A stretch of 15,875 nt of DNA from JAHDHW01 sp964551455 (GTDB lineage: Bacteria; Bacteroidota; Bacteroidia; Chitinophagales; Saprospiraceae): contig CAZKDA010000108.1 in assembly GCA_964551455.1 (NCBI GenBank), forward strand, positions 1 to 15,875, written 5' to 3'. The position numbers were made by a program, and so were the translations under genes. This document shows, one piece after another, positions 6,170 through 14,600 of the stretch (the stretch's first letter is position 1; the number at the start of each line of letters is the position of its first letter). The notes beneath the pieces are model-generated. The model was not told the origin of the DNA and ran no database searches. It saw only the letters and a program-made list of their open reading frames with translations.

Positions 6170-8314
6170 CTATTTAAACAACAAGCCCAGTGTAATTCCG
6201 AAAGTCTGATCCGGGAAGATCGAACCGCGGAAAGGCTCCCCGTTTTTAACCACCCGGGTATCGCCTAAGCTCAGCGGTACGTAATGTTTTTTATTAAAAA
6301 ACTGTCCCTTTTCCCTGAGCCGGAGGTCTTGCCTTGTGGTAATCGGCAATAGATAAAATCCCCTGATGTAAAGCTCCTGGTTGGGATTGAGTTCGATAGA
6401 AAACTCAGCGGCCAGTTTGCCATTCAGTGTTCTGCTGCCGTAGTACATGTTGATTTTGTCGGCATTGAATTTTTTGCCATTGGCTCTGAAAGTGCCATAA
6501 TCGTTATCAGCTTTGCCGATTTTGCGGGCATAGCGGAGGTTGTTGAGCGAGGCGATGGTTTTAAAATAAAAAGGGCGTTGTTTTGATAAATTGACCTTTG
6601 CACCGAAACCGATGGAATGCTCCCTGTAAATGTCCGGCGTAAAATCGCCGCTCAACCCAAACCGCGCAAAGAAGTTTTTGTTGAGCGCCACATCCATATC
6701 GATATTCCACACGACCTCAAAGTCCTTTGGTTTTAAAACATTATTTGTCGAAATGATGGGATCCAGATGATCGGTGGCATCGGAAAAATAGGTGACTCCC
6801 AATTGAGCGCCTTCCGCTTTGATGAAATGGCTGCCCAGTCCCATCATAAACTGGACATTGACCTGATCCTGTTTTTTCTTCTGAGGTTGTGCAAAATTGG
6901 GTTCAAAAAAGGAAGACTCATTAAAACCGTTATTGCTACCGGCTTCAGCCTGGATTTTCCGGGCTTCGATAGCCTGGATAGAATCCCTTTTTATTTGCAA
7001 TTCCTTCAGGTAAGCTTCATCGAAAACCTCCTGTGCTTTCTTCATGGTTTCCATCTGGGAAATACTCTCGGCAAGACCTTCGTTGAGTGGCGTGGTGTTG
7101 TAGGATTTCCAGAAGTTTTCATCGTATTCGCCTGTGACGCTGGTAAATTTTTCACCCCTGCGCAACCTGTCGTTGTAGGGTATCTGTCCTGACTTTTCCG
7201 TGTCGATCTCCGTGATTTTGATCTCGTTGTTGTAAAGGCCGCCTCCGCCGTATTTCCCTTCGCGGAGCGCATCGCTGAAATACCAGGTATCATCCAGTTT
7301 ACGGTAGTTCACCACATAAGAATTGCCTTTCCACGATCCGGCGTAGAGCGGGTAATCGTTGGTCTTTTTCAGTCCTTCTTCCGTGATCTCGAATTCAGCG
7401 CGTACAAAAGCATAGGATTCCTGTTCGATGTAAATTCTGCCCCGCATCCTGGCTTTGATCTTTTTTTTGCTTTTTTTGCTGCCGCCGATGATGAACAAGA
7501 AGTTGGAATCTCCGCTATCCGCCCATTCGTCATCAACTTCACCCTGCTCGGGGTTGGCATCCTCGTCTATGTCGAAACCGATGATGAACACCTTGCGGTC
7601 GTTGTACCAGGTGATGTTTTCGATCCAGTATTTATAAACCGGAAAGAACCTTTCATCAATGAAATCGACCCTGTTTTTCACAAAATCAAAACGATGCGCA
7701 GCCATGTGGCCTGAAGAAAAGTGCGAAGCCACGGTTGTATCCAGCGGGTTTTGGAGGTTGATGAGCCTGCCCTGCACCAGGCTGACCTGTCCTTCTTTTT
7801 TGCTGTCGTATCCTTTTTTATAAATTTTCAAAACGCCTTCGGCCAGATAGACGTGGTTGAGGCTGTCGTCGGTGCGGGATTCGCGGTAAAAGCCAGTCAC
7901 CGTGGTTGGATGAGTAGGATAATTCTTGGGAATGTTATTGACGGCTTTCCGAATGATGTCTTCAACGGCAGACTCGGCCATCACGAGTACTTCGTTCAAT
8001 TCTTTGGCGTTTTGTGCCAGGTAAATTCTGACCGGGCTTTCAATCTCGCGGATCGGCTTTTCCCAGGTTTTGTAACCAATGCAAGATACCATCATCGTGG
8101 AGCTGAGGTACTTTTCCGGTACTTTCAGTACAAAAATTCCATTGTCGCTGGTGGTCGTTCCGATGCCTTTTTCCAGGATACCGACATGCGCATAAGGTAC
8201 CGGCTCGTTGGTTTGCTTATCGTAAACCTTACCGCGGATCGTGCGGTATTCCTGACCAAAAGTGAAGATTGAAAAAAATTGAAGTGCAAAAAAGAGGTAA
8301 ATGTGATTTTTCAT
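6170..8314 (-). CDS. CarboxypepD_reg-like envelope protein, barrel-like C-terminus
   Basis: A 714-residue envelope protein. Residues 1-20 are a signal peptide (IYLFFALQFFSIFTFG, then QEY). Residues 23-105 form a carboxypeptidase-regulatory-like beta-sandwich (IRGKVYDKQTNEPVPYAHVGI, then GTTTSDNGIFVLKVP), as found at the front of many Bacteroidota outer-membrane proteins. The middle (about 110-380) resembles DUF5686-type proteins (IRKAVNNIPKNYP, TGFYRES). It has an unusual charged stretch: an acidic run at 249-269, then a Lys-rich run GSKKSKKKIKARM at 278-290. A Lys/Gln-rich helical part (about 420-480) leads to roughly 200 residues of alternating strands ending in GITLGLLFK, which fits an outer-membrane barrel terminus. 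It lacks a TonB plug. The DUF5686 link is from memory of the family pattern. The role is unknown. Confidence 0.75.
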   Translation of the reverse strand: MKNHIYLFFALQFFSIFTFGQEYRTIRGKVYDKQTNEPVPYAHVGILEKGIGTTTSDNGIFVLKVPEKYLSSTMMVSCIGYKTWEKPIREIESPVRIYLAQNAKELNEVLVMAESAVEDIIRKAVNNIPKNYPTHPTTVTGFYRESRTDDSLNHVYLAEGVLKIYKKGYDSKKEGQVSLVQGRLINLQNPLDTTVASHFSSGHMAAHRFDFVKNRVDFIDERFFPVYKYWIENITWYNDRKVFIIGFDIDEDANPEQGEVDDEWADSGDSNFLFIIGGSKKSKKKIKARMRGRIYIEQESYAFVRAEFEITEEGLKKTNDYPLYAGSWKGNSYVVNYRKLDDTWYFSDALREGKYGGGGLYNNEIKITEIDTEKSGQIPYNDRLRRGEKFTSVTGEYDENFWKSYNTTPLNEGLAESISQMETMKKAQEVFDEAYLKELQIKRDSIQAIEARKIQAEAGSNNGFNESSFFEPNFAQPQKKKQDQVNVQFMMGLGSHFIKAEGAQLGVTYFSDATDHLDPIISTNNVLKPKDFEVVWNIDMDVALNKNFFARFGLSGDFTPDIYREHSIGFGAKVNLSKQRPFYFKTIASLNNLRYARKIGKADNDYGTFRANGKKFNADKINMYYGSRTLNGKLAAEFSIELNPNQELYIRGFYLLPITTRQDLRLREKGQFFNKKHYVPLSLGDTRVVKNGEPFRGSIFPDQTFGITLGLLFK

Positions 8315-8402
8315 AGTTGATTTTGCTTTTCCGGTTTTAATTCAAAACACTAACGCATGGACGTTGCAAAAAACGCAAAGGTTACGGCCGAAATTTAAAA
8401 TA

Positions 8403-8417
8403 CAACTTTTGTAATTT
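8403..8417 (+). repeat. 15-base direct repeat, left copy
   Basis: The sequence CAACTTTTGTAATTT here is repeated exactly at 8880-8894 in the same orientation; the bases on either side differ. The two copies enclose 462 bases containing all the G+C-rich hairpins of this gap. The A/T-rich composition makes chance more likely than for random sequence. Confidence 0.6.
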
Positions 8418-8609
8418 AATACGGATTGTAACTCAGTTTTTGCAAAAATCATCTTTCCCAGAATCATGCGCAGCATACGACAGTTGCACATAGAAAAAGG
8501 CCTTTTTGACTTGCATCGAAAAGACCTTCTTTCTGAACACCCTTAATTATTGATGGTGTTCAAAAATAATTCACTTAAATTATCCGGAGGCATTTGATGT
8601 TTTTTTGTA

Positions 8610-8863
8610 CGACCCGTTATGGGGTCGCTTTGATATTATTTCAATAAGCTAACGTACTATGACCGCTCTGCGGTTAGGAGCTTTTTGAAAACTATCAGGC
8701 TAATTCCGACCTGCCCCGATTCGCTCATCGGGGCGCGTCTGGATCACAATTGAGTGTATATCAACCATTGATCCCAGCCTGCCTGCCAAGTACACGCAGG
8801 CTGGCGGGATCACATTACGTTAGAAAACCGGTTTACCAAAAGATTTCGACTCCAGCGGAGTCG
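8610..8863. repeat. Cluster of five G+C-rich hairpins
   Basis: Hairpins in order: CGACCC/GGGTCG (8610-8615 with 8622-8627); ACCGC-TCT-GCGGT (8662-8674) nested in AAGCT/AGCTT (8646-8650 with 8679-8683); GCCCCGAT/ATCGGGGC (8713-8720 with 8727-8734); GATCCC plus AGCCTGC pairing with GCAGGCT and GGGATC (8770-8782 with 8796-8811, a 3-base bulge in the right arm); and CGACTCC-AGC-GGAGTCG (8847-8863). All are perfect apart from the bulge. Loops are 3 to 13 bases. None is followed by a proper T-run on the minus strand. They look like REP-type intergenic units. Confidence 0.65.
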
Positions 8864-8879
8864 TACCTATAATGGTTTT

Positions 8880-8894
8880 CAACTTTTGTAATTT
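8880..8894 (+). repeat. 15-base direct repeat, right copy
   Basis: Exact same-strand match to 8403-8417 (CAACTTTTGTAATTT). It lies 50 bases past the stop codon of the choice-of-anchor L gene and closes the hairpin-rich interval. Confidence 0.6.
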
Positions 8895-8943
8895 TTATTT
8901 TTGTACAACCTTATTTATCTGCAACTTGAGTTTTTTAAACCGC

Positions 8944-10188
8944 TTAATATTTTATCACCTTTTCGGTGAAAACCGCCTGGCCTGTGCTGATCCTCACGAA
9001 ATAAGTTCCTTTTTCGAAGTTTCTAAACCCGATGGTTTGTGAGCCGGCGCTTTCTTCATAATGCAGCAATTTCCCGGTAATGTCATAAATCTCCAGTGCA
9101 TAGCTTTCAGTTCCTGACCATTGGATTTCCAAAACATCGCTCACGGGGTTTGGAAAAACGGAAAATGGTTTCTCAACCAGATCATCAACCCCAACGCTAC
9201 CCACTGCGACCTCCGCGGTCAGCGTGTCGCTGCAGCAATAGTTTTGCGTGATCAACGTGACGGTGTAAACGCCATCTTCTGCGTAGCTGTGTGGCGCGGG
9301 ATGCCGTTCTGTGGAAGTGGTCTGATCCCCGAAATCCCAAAAATAGCTGGTCGCGTAGCGCGATTCATTGGCAATGGTAACTGTGTTGCCATCCAGCGAC
9401 AATGCTGCTATCGCGGGCGGAACGATGAGGCTGTCACCGCAAAGGCTATGCACACCGATGAAAACACCGGAATCAAAGATTGCATCCGACACATCGGCTA
9501 TGGCTATCTTGATGTGGTAAGTTTCGCCGGCCAGGGCAGTGAATGTCGCCGGCAACTGGGTAGAAATGCCATCGAGCGAAGTATCCGTACCGCCATTGGC
9601 GATGTAATCCACATAATAAACAGAATTAGAATCCAGGTTGATGGAATTGATCGCGGCAGGTGTCGTAGTGCCGGGTACAGAGGCGATATTCTGAACGCCG
9701 TTGATCCCCGGGCCGCTGACAAAGAATGCAAAAACATCGTTGAAGCCCGATCCAACCCACTCGTTGTATTCTTCCGAACCGAAGATGTAATAAAAGTCCA
9801 GCGTGATGTCTTCGGATGATATGATATCCATTTCGATCACAGCGGCATCGTTGGTTTGCAATGAAACCAGGGCGCCCAGGTCCGGATCACCATCTGTTCC
9901 CATAGCCGATGAAGCAAATATATCCGGCCCGATCACGTCCGTTGCTTTTCCGGTGCCGATGAAAATACCCGCGGGAATATTCAGGTCGGTATTGGCGGCT
10001 TCAAAATAAGCGGAACTTTCATCAGCGCCGGTGTAGGTAATATTGCTCACCTCCACACACTCGCCATCGAAGAAATCCATGACCATTTGTTCCACCGAAA
10101 TTTCATCATCGATGTACAACTGAGCCAGCAATGCGTTTTGTGCCATCAAAAAAACAAGTGTTGTCAATAAGTAAAATTTTGATTTCAT
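8944..10188 (-). CDS. Secreted choice-of-anchor L / PKD protein with T9SS sorting domain
   Basis: A 414-residue secreted protein. I place the start at the ATG 10186-10188 because it begins a normal signal peptide (MKSKFYLLTTLVFLMAQNALLA, cut before Q23). A longer open frame reaches 10362 but adds 58 residues that crowd the upstream terminator. Residues 24-250 match the choice-of-anchor L pattern: an IPAGIFIGTGKATDVIGP entry strand, then DFYYIFGSEEYNEWVGSGFN (131-150) and DVFAFFVSGPG. Residues about 261-328 form a PKD domain with the hallmark FWDFGD (283-288). Residues about 343-414 are a T9SS type A sorting domain (VFPNPVSD, IYDITGKLL, GTYFVRI, EKVIKY), which sends the protein through type IX secretion to the cell surface or medium. 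These domains suggest an adhesive or structural surface protein. No catalytic domain is visible. Confidence 0.88.
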   Translation of the reverse strand: MKSKFYLLTTLVFLMAQNALLAQLYIDDEISVEQMVMDFFDGECVEVSNITYTGADESSAYFEAANTDLNIPAGIFIGTGKATDVIGPDIFASSAMGTDGDPDLGALVSLQTNDAAVIEMDIISSEDITLDFYYIFGSEEYNEWVGSGFNDVFAFFVSGPGINGVQNIASVPGTTTPAAINSINLDSNSVYYVDYIANGGTDTSLDGISTQLPATFTALAGETYHIKIAIADVSDAIFDSGVFIGVHSLCGDSLIVPPAIAALSLDGNTVTIANESRYATSYFWDFGDQTTSTERHPAPHSYAEDGVYTVTLITQNYCCSDTLTAEVAVGSVGVDDLVEKPFSVFPNPVSDVLEIQWSGTESYALEIYDITGKLLHYEESAGSQTIGFRNFEKGTYFVRISTGQAVFTEKVIKY

Positions 10189-10234
10189 AATAGTGGGGAT
10201 TGTTTTGTAAAAAAATGAAAATGACGTATGAAAG

Positions 10235-10266
10235 TAAAGATACCTATTCCGAAATAGTTGGCCGAA
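10235..10266 (-). promoter_or_regulatory. Candidate promoter of the choice-of-anchor L gene
   Basis: On the minus strand TATCTTTA (10235-10242) fits 5 of 6 fixed positions of TAnnTTTG and is preceded at 20-base spacing by TTCG (10263-10266), 3 of 4 for the -33 box. Transcription would begin about 40 bases before the ATG at 10188. This is an imperfect match supported mainly by spacing and position. Confidence 0.35.
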
Positions 10267-10341
10267 CTTTTTTTGTAAATTGTATAATATCGGCACAGGT
10301 AGGCATTTCAAAGCTGATGAATGAATGAAATGGTTTTCACT

Positions 10342-10378
10342 AAAAAAACACAGCCCCCGCACTTACATGCAGGAGCCG
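10342..10378 (-). terminator. Intrinsic terminator of the choice-of-anchor I gene
   Basis: On the minus strand an 11-bp stem (10368-10378 with 10351-10361) pairs throughout, counting G-T pairs, around a 6-base loop. After two further bases a run of seven T's follows (complement of 10342-10348). It begins 26 bases past the stop codon, so the two neighbouring T9SS cargo genes are probably separate transcripts. Confidence 0.75.
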
Positions 10379-10403
10379 TGAGTCAGTTTGATTGGGATTA
10401 TGG

Positions 10404-13400
10404 TTACCTGGCTACGACCAGGGTAGCGGTTGCGCCGTCCATGGTGCGGACAAAATAGATGCCCGGATTGAGCTTTCCGACGTCGAGGTCTGATTGGTTT
10501 TTACCTTTGAAAACAACCCTTCCAAGATTATCGACCACTTCCACATCGGCCATCCGGTTGAAATAGACAAAATCGCCGGAAGGATTTGGAAAGACATTAA
10601 AAGTCGCCGGTGAAGCATCGCGATCCACAATGCTTGAAATGTTATTTTGTATTTCAAAAATGGTAAGCGTTCCGCTGACCTCATTGGCTACGATGAGGTA
10701 ATCCTTGCCATCGGGGCTGGATTGGCCGGGAATGAAAAGTATCCCCTCCGGGCCGTGATCACCTTCATAAGTTGTAACGCTACGGGGGTTTTTGTAATCC
10801 ACAAATTTTGCATTTTCAGGGTTGGTAATATCATAAACCATTACTCCGCCAACGCGTTCGAGGGAAACGAAAGCAAATACCCTTTCGGAAAGTTCTGCAA
10901 CCGTAACACCTTCCGGTTCGGGGCCTTTTGAGCGGCTACGGCCTTTTGGCTCATTGTCTTCGTGATCGGCATTGAAGATCGCCGAAAAGTCGGGATGGTT
11001 TGCAATATAAAACTCAAAATCATCGCCGCTGTCGTACACCAGCGTTTGGGTATCAGCATTCCAGATGGAAAACGAACGGGTACCCACGCAATATATTTCA
11101 TCGTAATCGCCGTCGTTGTCGGTATCGCCATCCAGATTGGTGACGCGCATCCGCCCAAGATTGTGGCTTGCCTTGAGCGCTGCTGCGTCGGGAAACAGGG
11201 TTGGTTCCAATACATAGCTGCCCGCGCCAACAGTGGTTCGTTCGATCAATCCGGCGTATTCCTTTTCATCCCCTTCGTTGGCAGTGATGAGATAATTGGT
11301 TGAACCATCATTGAAGCTGGCCACAGCATCGGGGATGAAAAATGCCTTAACCGGCCAATTGGCGATCAGGATCTCGCCGTTGGTATCGGAAGCATCGAAG
11401 CCGTTTCCGGGAGCGCTGAAATCTTTGGTTCCCAGCGGCCAGATGGCGTCAATCTCGTCCGTCAGCAAGTTGATTTCGCCGATGGCGTTGTTTTCCTGCA
11501 AAGTCACCCAGGCTTTCTGACCATCCTGGCTGATGGTGATGTATTCGGGTTCCAGGTCTTGTGAAAGGGTGCTGGTGGATTTGGTTTTTCGTACTCCCGC
11601 TGCGATCAGCGATGCTTCATCCGCATTGAATGCAGTAAAGTCCAGCGTAGTTACATCACCCTGGGTGATATTGGCAACTCCTGAACTAATGTCAATGATG
11701 CTGACCGAACCTTCGGGATCGATGGTGTAATCATCATTTGGCTGGCCTTCGTTTGCGGTCAATACTTTGCTGCCATCCGGCGTAAAAACGATCATATCGG
11801 GCAAGACCCCGACGGTTACCTGGTTTTGTAAAACGCCATCGACATCAAAAAATAACACCGAACCTTCGAGTACTTCATCGGCGTTGGGCGACGCTACAGC
11901 TACGATACCATCCAGAACGGCTACGCTGGTGATCCCGCCGTAAGGATTGATGTCGATCGAATTGACCACGTTTGGCGCTGTCGGGTTTGAAAAATCAATA
12001 ACATCGAGGTATCCGCTTATTGCACTGGTGGTAAACAATCGCTTCGAGGCTTCATCGTAAGTTACAATTTCACAGGTGCTGCTGCCGCTTCCGGAAGGAT
12101 CGAAACTTCCGATATAAAGCAATTCAATGTCATGGTTTGGCTCCGGCGCCAGCCGGTCATCGTCTTTTATATAAATGGTAGCCAGCGTATCGCCCGCAAT
12201 GGTACAACTTACCGGATTCCTCAGCGACAGAATGAAATATTCGGCAGCTTGTTCTTCCTCGTTGTCATCGATGATGGGTATGCTCAGTTCATAAGTTGAA
12301 TTCGCTCCTGTAAAATTCAGGGTTTGCGAAACCAGCGCAAAATCTCCGGCGTCTGCCGTGCTGTATGGCGTATCCCATACGATCAGATCCACCGAAGCAT
12401 CCGATGGATATTCAACATTCAGGATAAAATTCAGCGTTCCGGAATTTTCATCCACCACTACAAAGTTTGTTTCAAAAGAAACCCGCGTATCGAAATCAAA
12501 GCTAAAGGTGTATGGGCAAACCATTTCCACATTGTCAGCATTTAAAACCTGATTGACGGTCAGCGTATAAGTCGTCCCGGACGCAAAAGGGCTGTCGTAG
12601 ATCAGCGTCACCGTGTCGCTTGCCGAACCATTGGAGGTGACTTCAACAGTCGCGATGCCAGCGATTCCCATGTAATTATCCGGATTCAACGCGCTTGCCT
12701 CATCCAATGCCGTATTGAAGATCAGTTGGATCGTATTGTTACTCACCACACTGGCTATGGTGACATTCGGCGGCCCGGGAAAGTTATGCTCCGGCCAGAC
12801 CTGTGGCGGAGTTCCGCCTCCCACAGCTATCCAATTCGCCGGGTTTAAAATCTCTGCTTTTAATTGCGCCGAGCTGCCTGACTGGCTTCCATTGTAATAT
12901 GCGTTGACGCTGTTACCGGAATCATTTCCCGGAGCAGTACTCAGACTGATGGCATTAATGCCATTTGTCAAGCCGGCAGGGATCATCGACAAGCTGCCAC
13001 TACAGGAAGTGTTGTCGGTTAGCCAATCATTTGAAGACAGCGCAGTGATATAATTGGGATTTGCGGCAGTGCCGGTGTAAACAATTACCTGGTCGCCGCC
13101 CGAGCTAAGCCCGAAACCCGAACCCGTCAAAGTTCCTTTATTTGCAACCAAAGCATCCGTCTGGATAGTTATCACCGTACCCGCCGTGATACACTCGTTA
13201 TCGGGCGCTGTCCAAACGATCCCGCCGGTGCATTGCGGCTGGGCGTTGGAGGTGTATTTTGCATCCGTCAGGTTAATGAAGGTTCCGGGAATAATATCCA
13301 CCAAAGTCAACAGCGCGATTTCATCTTCCGTCGAGGTAGCATTCATCCTGTAGGCTACAAAGACCATATCGCCAGCGTTGAAAACAGTCTGTTCCGAAAT

Positions 13401-14351
13401 GGTAGTAAACTGTGCAGACTGAACCGAAGTGATCGCATTATCGCTGAAATCTTCAATGACATTTTCCAAAACCGCCACATAATATTGCTGGCTATTTGCG
13501 AGATCAGCATCTGGGATGATGGTAATTTCATCGTTTGTAAAAGTCGTAGTAAAAGGAACCAAGGCTCCGAACTGGTCATTCAACCGCAACTCAACAAGGC
13601 TGGCTGCATTGGAATTGTCGATCGGGCTGTCGTCCACCCTTCGAACCGGTTCATTGAAAGCGATTTTGGGATGAACGGAAATCGCCACGTTTTGTGTCTG
13701 GTCTATGGGGTCAAACAGGGCAAGCGGGGGAATGTTATCTGCTCCGCCAACAGGGTAAGCATCCAAAGTAAAATTGTCGAAACGGTTGTTGCCGACAGTA
13801 CCGCCGCTGCCCTGTGCAAAGCTCACTCTGAGTTTAAAATCGGGATTGTCATTTGCGGCTGCAATGCCGGTGAAATCCAGTGTTTCCAGGGTTGGGTCAC
13901 CGCTGTTCGGCGCAATGGTATCAAGCGGTATGAAGATAGTCCCATCGGTAGTGTAACTCCAGTATTGCAAACCGGCTCCGGAGCCTGATCTTCGCGTAGC
14001 GAATTTAACCACCACATTTTCAAAACCTGTAGTAGGTAAGGCAAACTCCAACTCGCCGCCGATGGGGTCGTTGAAGCGAAGGTGTGTGCCTGCCGCATCG
14101 CCGTTGCGGGCATTGTGGTTGTCCACGTCGAAATTTTGCCCGGTTCCGTTTGCAAAAGCTATTTCGCTGATCCCGCCCGGAATATGGCTGATGGATGCGC
14201 CCGCCACATTGGAAACCGAAGGGTTCAATAAATTCACTTCCGAAGAATTGTCGTTGAAATTCCAGTAGTGTACAAGTTGTTCCTGGGCGTTTAAATTTGC
14301 CCCGAAAAACAACATTAATAATAAGGTGTACTTGATTTTAAAGGTATTCAT
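10404..14351 (-). CDS. Large mosaic choice-of-anchor I protein with T9SS sorting domain
   Basis: A 1315-residue exported protein. I chose the ATG at 14349-14351, which opens a compact signal peptide (MNTFKIKYTLLLMLFFGANLNA, cut before Q23); ATGs at 14354 and 14360 are possible. Modules in order: an N-terminal beta-sandwich (about 23-203); a first Ig-like domain of SbsA type (206-317, PPLALFDPIDQTQNVAI); a GDMVFVAYRMN..PGTFINLTDA module resembling those of extracellular nuclease-type proteins (about 322-527); a second Ig-like domain (528-620); a Calx-beta domain (about 622-732, VVDENSGTLNF, IIDDNEEE); a choice-of-anchor I beta-propeller (about 739-1235); and a T9SS type A sorting domain (about 1250-1315, VFPNPSGDFVYF, NPGIYFVR). 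The propeller shows repeated ANEG/ANE motifs, SRSKGPEPEGV and GPEGILFIPG. The acidic DGDTDNDGDYDE may bind calcium. No catalytic centre is identified; such proteins are often labelled phosphatase-like on weak grounds. Confidence 0.9.
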   Translation of the reverse strand: MNTFKIKYTLLLMLFFGANLNAQEQLVHYWNFNDNSSEVNLLNPSVSNVAGASISHIPGGISEIAFANGTGQNFDVDNHNARNGDAAGTHLRFNDPIGGELEFALPTTGFENVVVKFATRRSGSGAGLQYWSYTTDGTIFIPLDTIAPNSGDPTLETLDFTGIAAANDNPDFKLRVSFAQGSGGTVGNNRFDNFTLDAYPVGGADNIPPLALFDPIDQTQNVAISVHPKIAFNEPVRRVDDSPIDNSNAASLVELRLNDQFGALVPFTTTFTNDEITIIPDADLANSQQYYVAVLENVIEDFSDNAITSVQSAQFTTISEQTVFNAGDMVFVAYRMNATSTEDEIALLTLVDIIPGTFINLTDAKYTSNAQPQCTGGIVWTAPDNECITAGTVITIQTDALVANKGTLTGSGFGLSSGGDQVIVYTGTAANPNYITALSSNDWLTDNTSCSGSLSMIPAGLTNGINAISLSTAPGNDSGNSVNAYYNGSQSGSSAQLKAEILNPANWIAVGGGTPPQVWPEHNFPGPPNVTIASVVSNNTIQLIFNTALDEASALNPDNYMGIAGIATVEVTSNGSASDTVTLIYDSPFASGTTYTLTVNQVLNADNVEMVCPYTFSFDFDTRVSFETNFVVVDENSGTLNFILNVEYPSDASVDLIVWDTPYSTADAGDFALVSQTLNFTGANSTYELSIPIIDDNEEEQAAEYFILSLRNPVSCTIAGDTLATIYIKDDDRLAPEPNHDIELLYIGSFDPSGSGSSTCEIVTYDEASKRLFTTSAISGYLDVIDFSNPTAPNVVNSIDINPYGGITSVAVLDGIVAVASPNADEVLEGSVLFFDVDGVLQNQVTVGVLPDMIVFTPDGSKVLTANEGQPNDDYTIDPEGSVSIIDISSGVANITQGDVTTLDFTAFNADEASLIAAGVRKTKSTSTLSQDLEPEYITISQDGQKAWVTLQENNAIGEINLLTDEIDAIWPLGTKDFSAPGNGFDASDTNGEILIANWPVKAFFIPDAVASFNDGSTNYLITANEGDEKEYAGLIERTTVGAGSYVLEPTLFPDAAALKASHNLGRMRVTNLDGDTDNDGDYDEIYCVGTRSFSIWNADTQTLVYDSGDDFEFYIANHPDFSAIFNADHEDNEPKGRSRSKGPEPEGVTVAELSERVFAFVSLERVGGVMVYDITNPENAKFVDYKNPRSVTTYEGDHGPEGILFIPGQSSPDGKDYLIVANEVSGTLTIFEIQNNISSIVDRDASPATFNVFPNPSGDFVYFNRMADVEVVDNLGRVVFKGKNQSDLDVGKLNPGIYFVRTMDGATATLVVAR

Positions 14352-14461
14352 CATGATCATAGTTAAAATTTTAAAGGTTACTTTTGTGTAAAGAAACCTC
14401 GCCAAGATTAACTTGCATTAAAGGAAAGGAAAAGTTATTGTTAAGAATGTTGAGAAGGCAT

Positions 14462-14474
14462 CCGGCTTTGCCGG
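14462..14474. repeat. Small hairpin in the divergent gene spacer
   Basis: CCGGC-TTT-GCCGG is a perfect 5-bp stem with a 3-base loop. It lies in the 249-base spacer between the divergently transcribed choice-of-anchor I gene and the plus-strand gene. Its layout resembles the other 3-base-loop hairpins at 5927-5939, 8662-8674 and 8847-8863. Confidence 0.45.
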
Positions 14475-14600
14475 TGTTGATGAAAAACAGGGACAACTTT
14501 TGAGATACGACTATAAATTACCTTGCCTGCAAATGGCTACCGTTTTATCCGTGAACAAGGATAGGTTGCCGGTTAAGAGGATATTCATTAATTTACGTGG

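Larger units (their letters stand above)
8315..8943. other. Gene-free region dense in short palindromes
   Basis: No credible protein is encoded in these 629 bases. In order they hold a 15-base direct repeat copy (8403-8417), a 14-base palindrome AAAAAGGCCTTTTT (8494-8507), an 8-bp hairpin TGAACACC/GGTGTTCA (8534-8562), five G+C-rich hairpins (8610-8863, listed separately) and the second direct repeat copy (8880-8894). No intrinsic terminator for the choice-of-anchor L gene is evident at its right edge, and no exact TAnnTTTG box precedes the envelope protein gene. Confidence 0.65.

Noticed and set aside
8494..8507. Palindrome AAAAAGGCCTTTTT as a terminator
   Set aside because: It has no loop and only four G+C bases, and no gene ends nearby in a matching direction.
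8534..8562. Hairpin TGAACACC/GGTGTTCA as a terminator
   Set aside because: No T-run follows it on either strand in the required position, and it lies far from the ends of the flanking genes.
8610..8863. Possible CRISPR array in the palindrome-rich gap
   Set aside because: The hairpins differ in sequence and spacing. There is no repeated unit with regular spacers and no cas gene in the window.
10189..10362. 58-residue N-terminal extension of the choice-of-anchor L protein
   Set aside because: The inner ATG at 10188 starts a standard signal peptide, and the extension would overlap the upstream gene's terminator.
13233..13988. Long plus-strand open frame (251 codons) inside the choice-of-anchor I gene
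   Set aside because: It is antisense to a clearly coding frame with recognisable domains, and its amino-acid pattern matches no protein-like domain. The same applies to antisense frames at 9121-9819 and 7721-8272.
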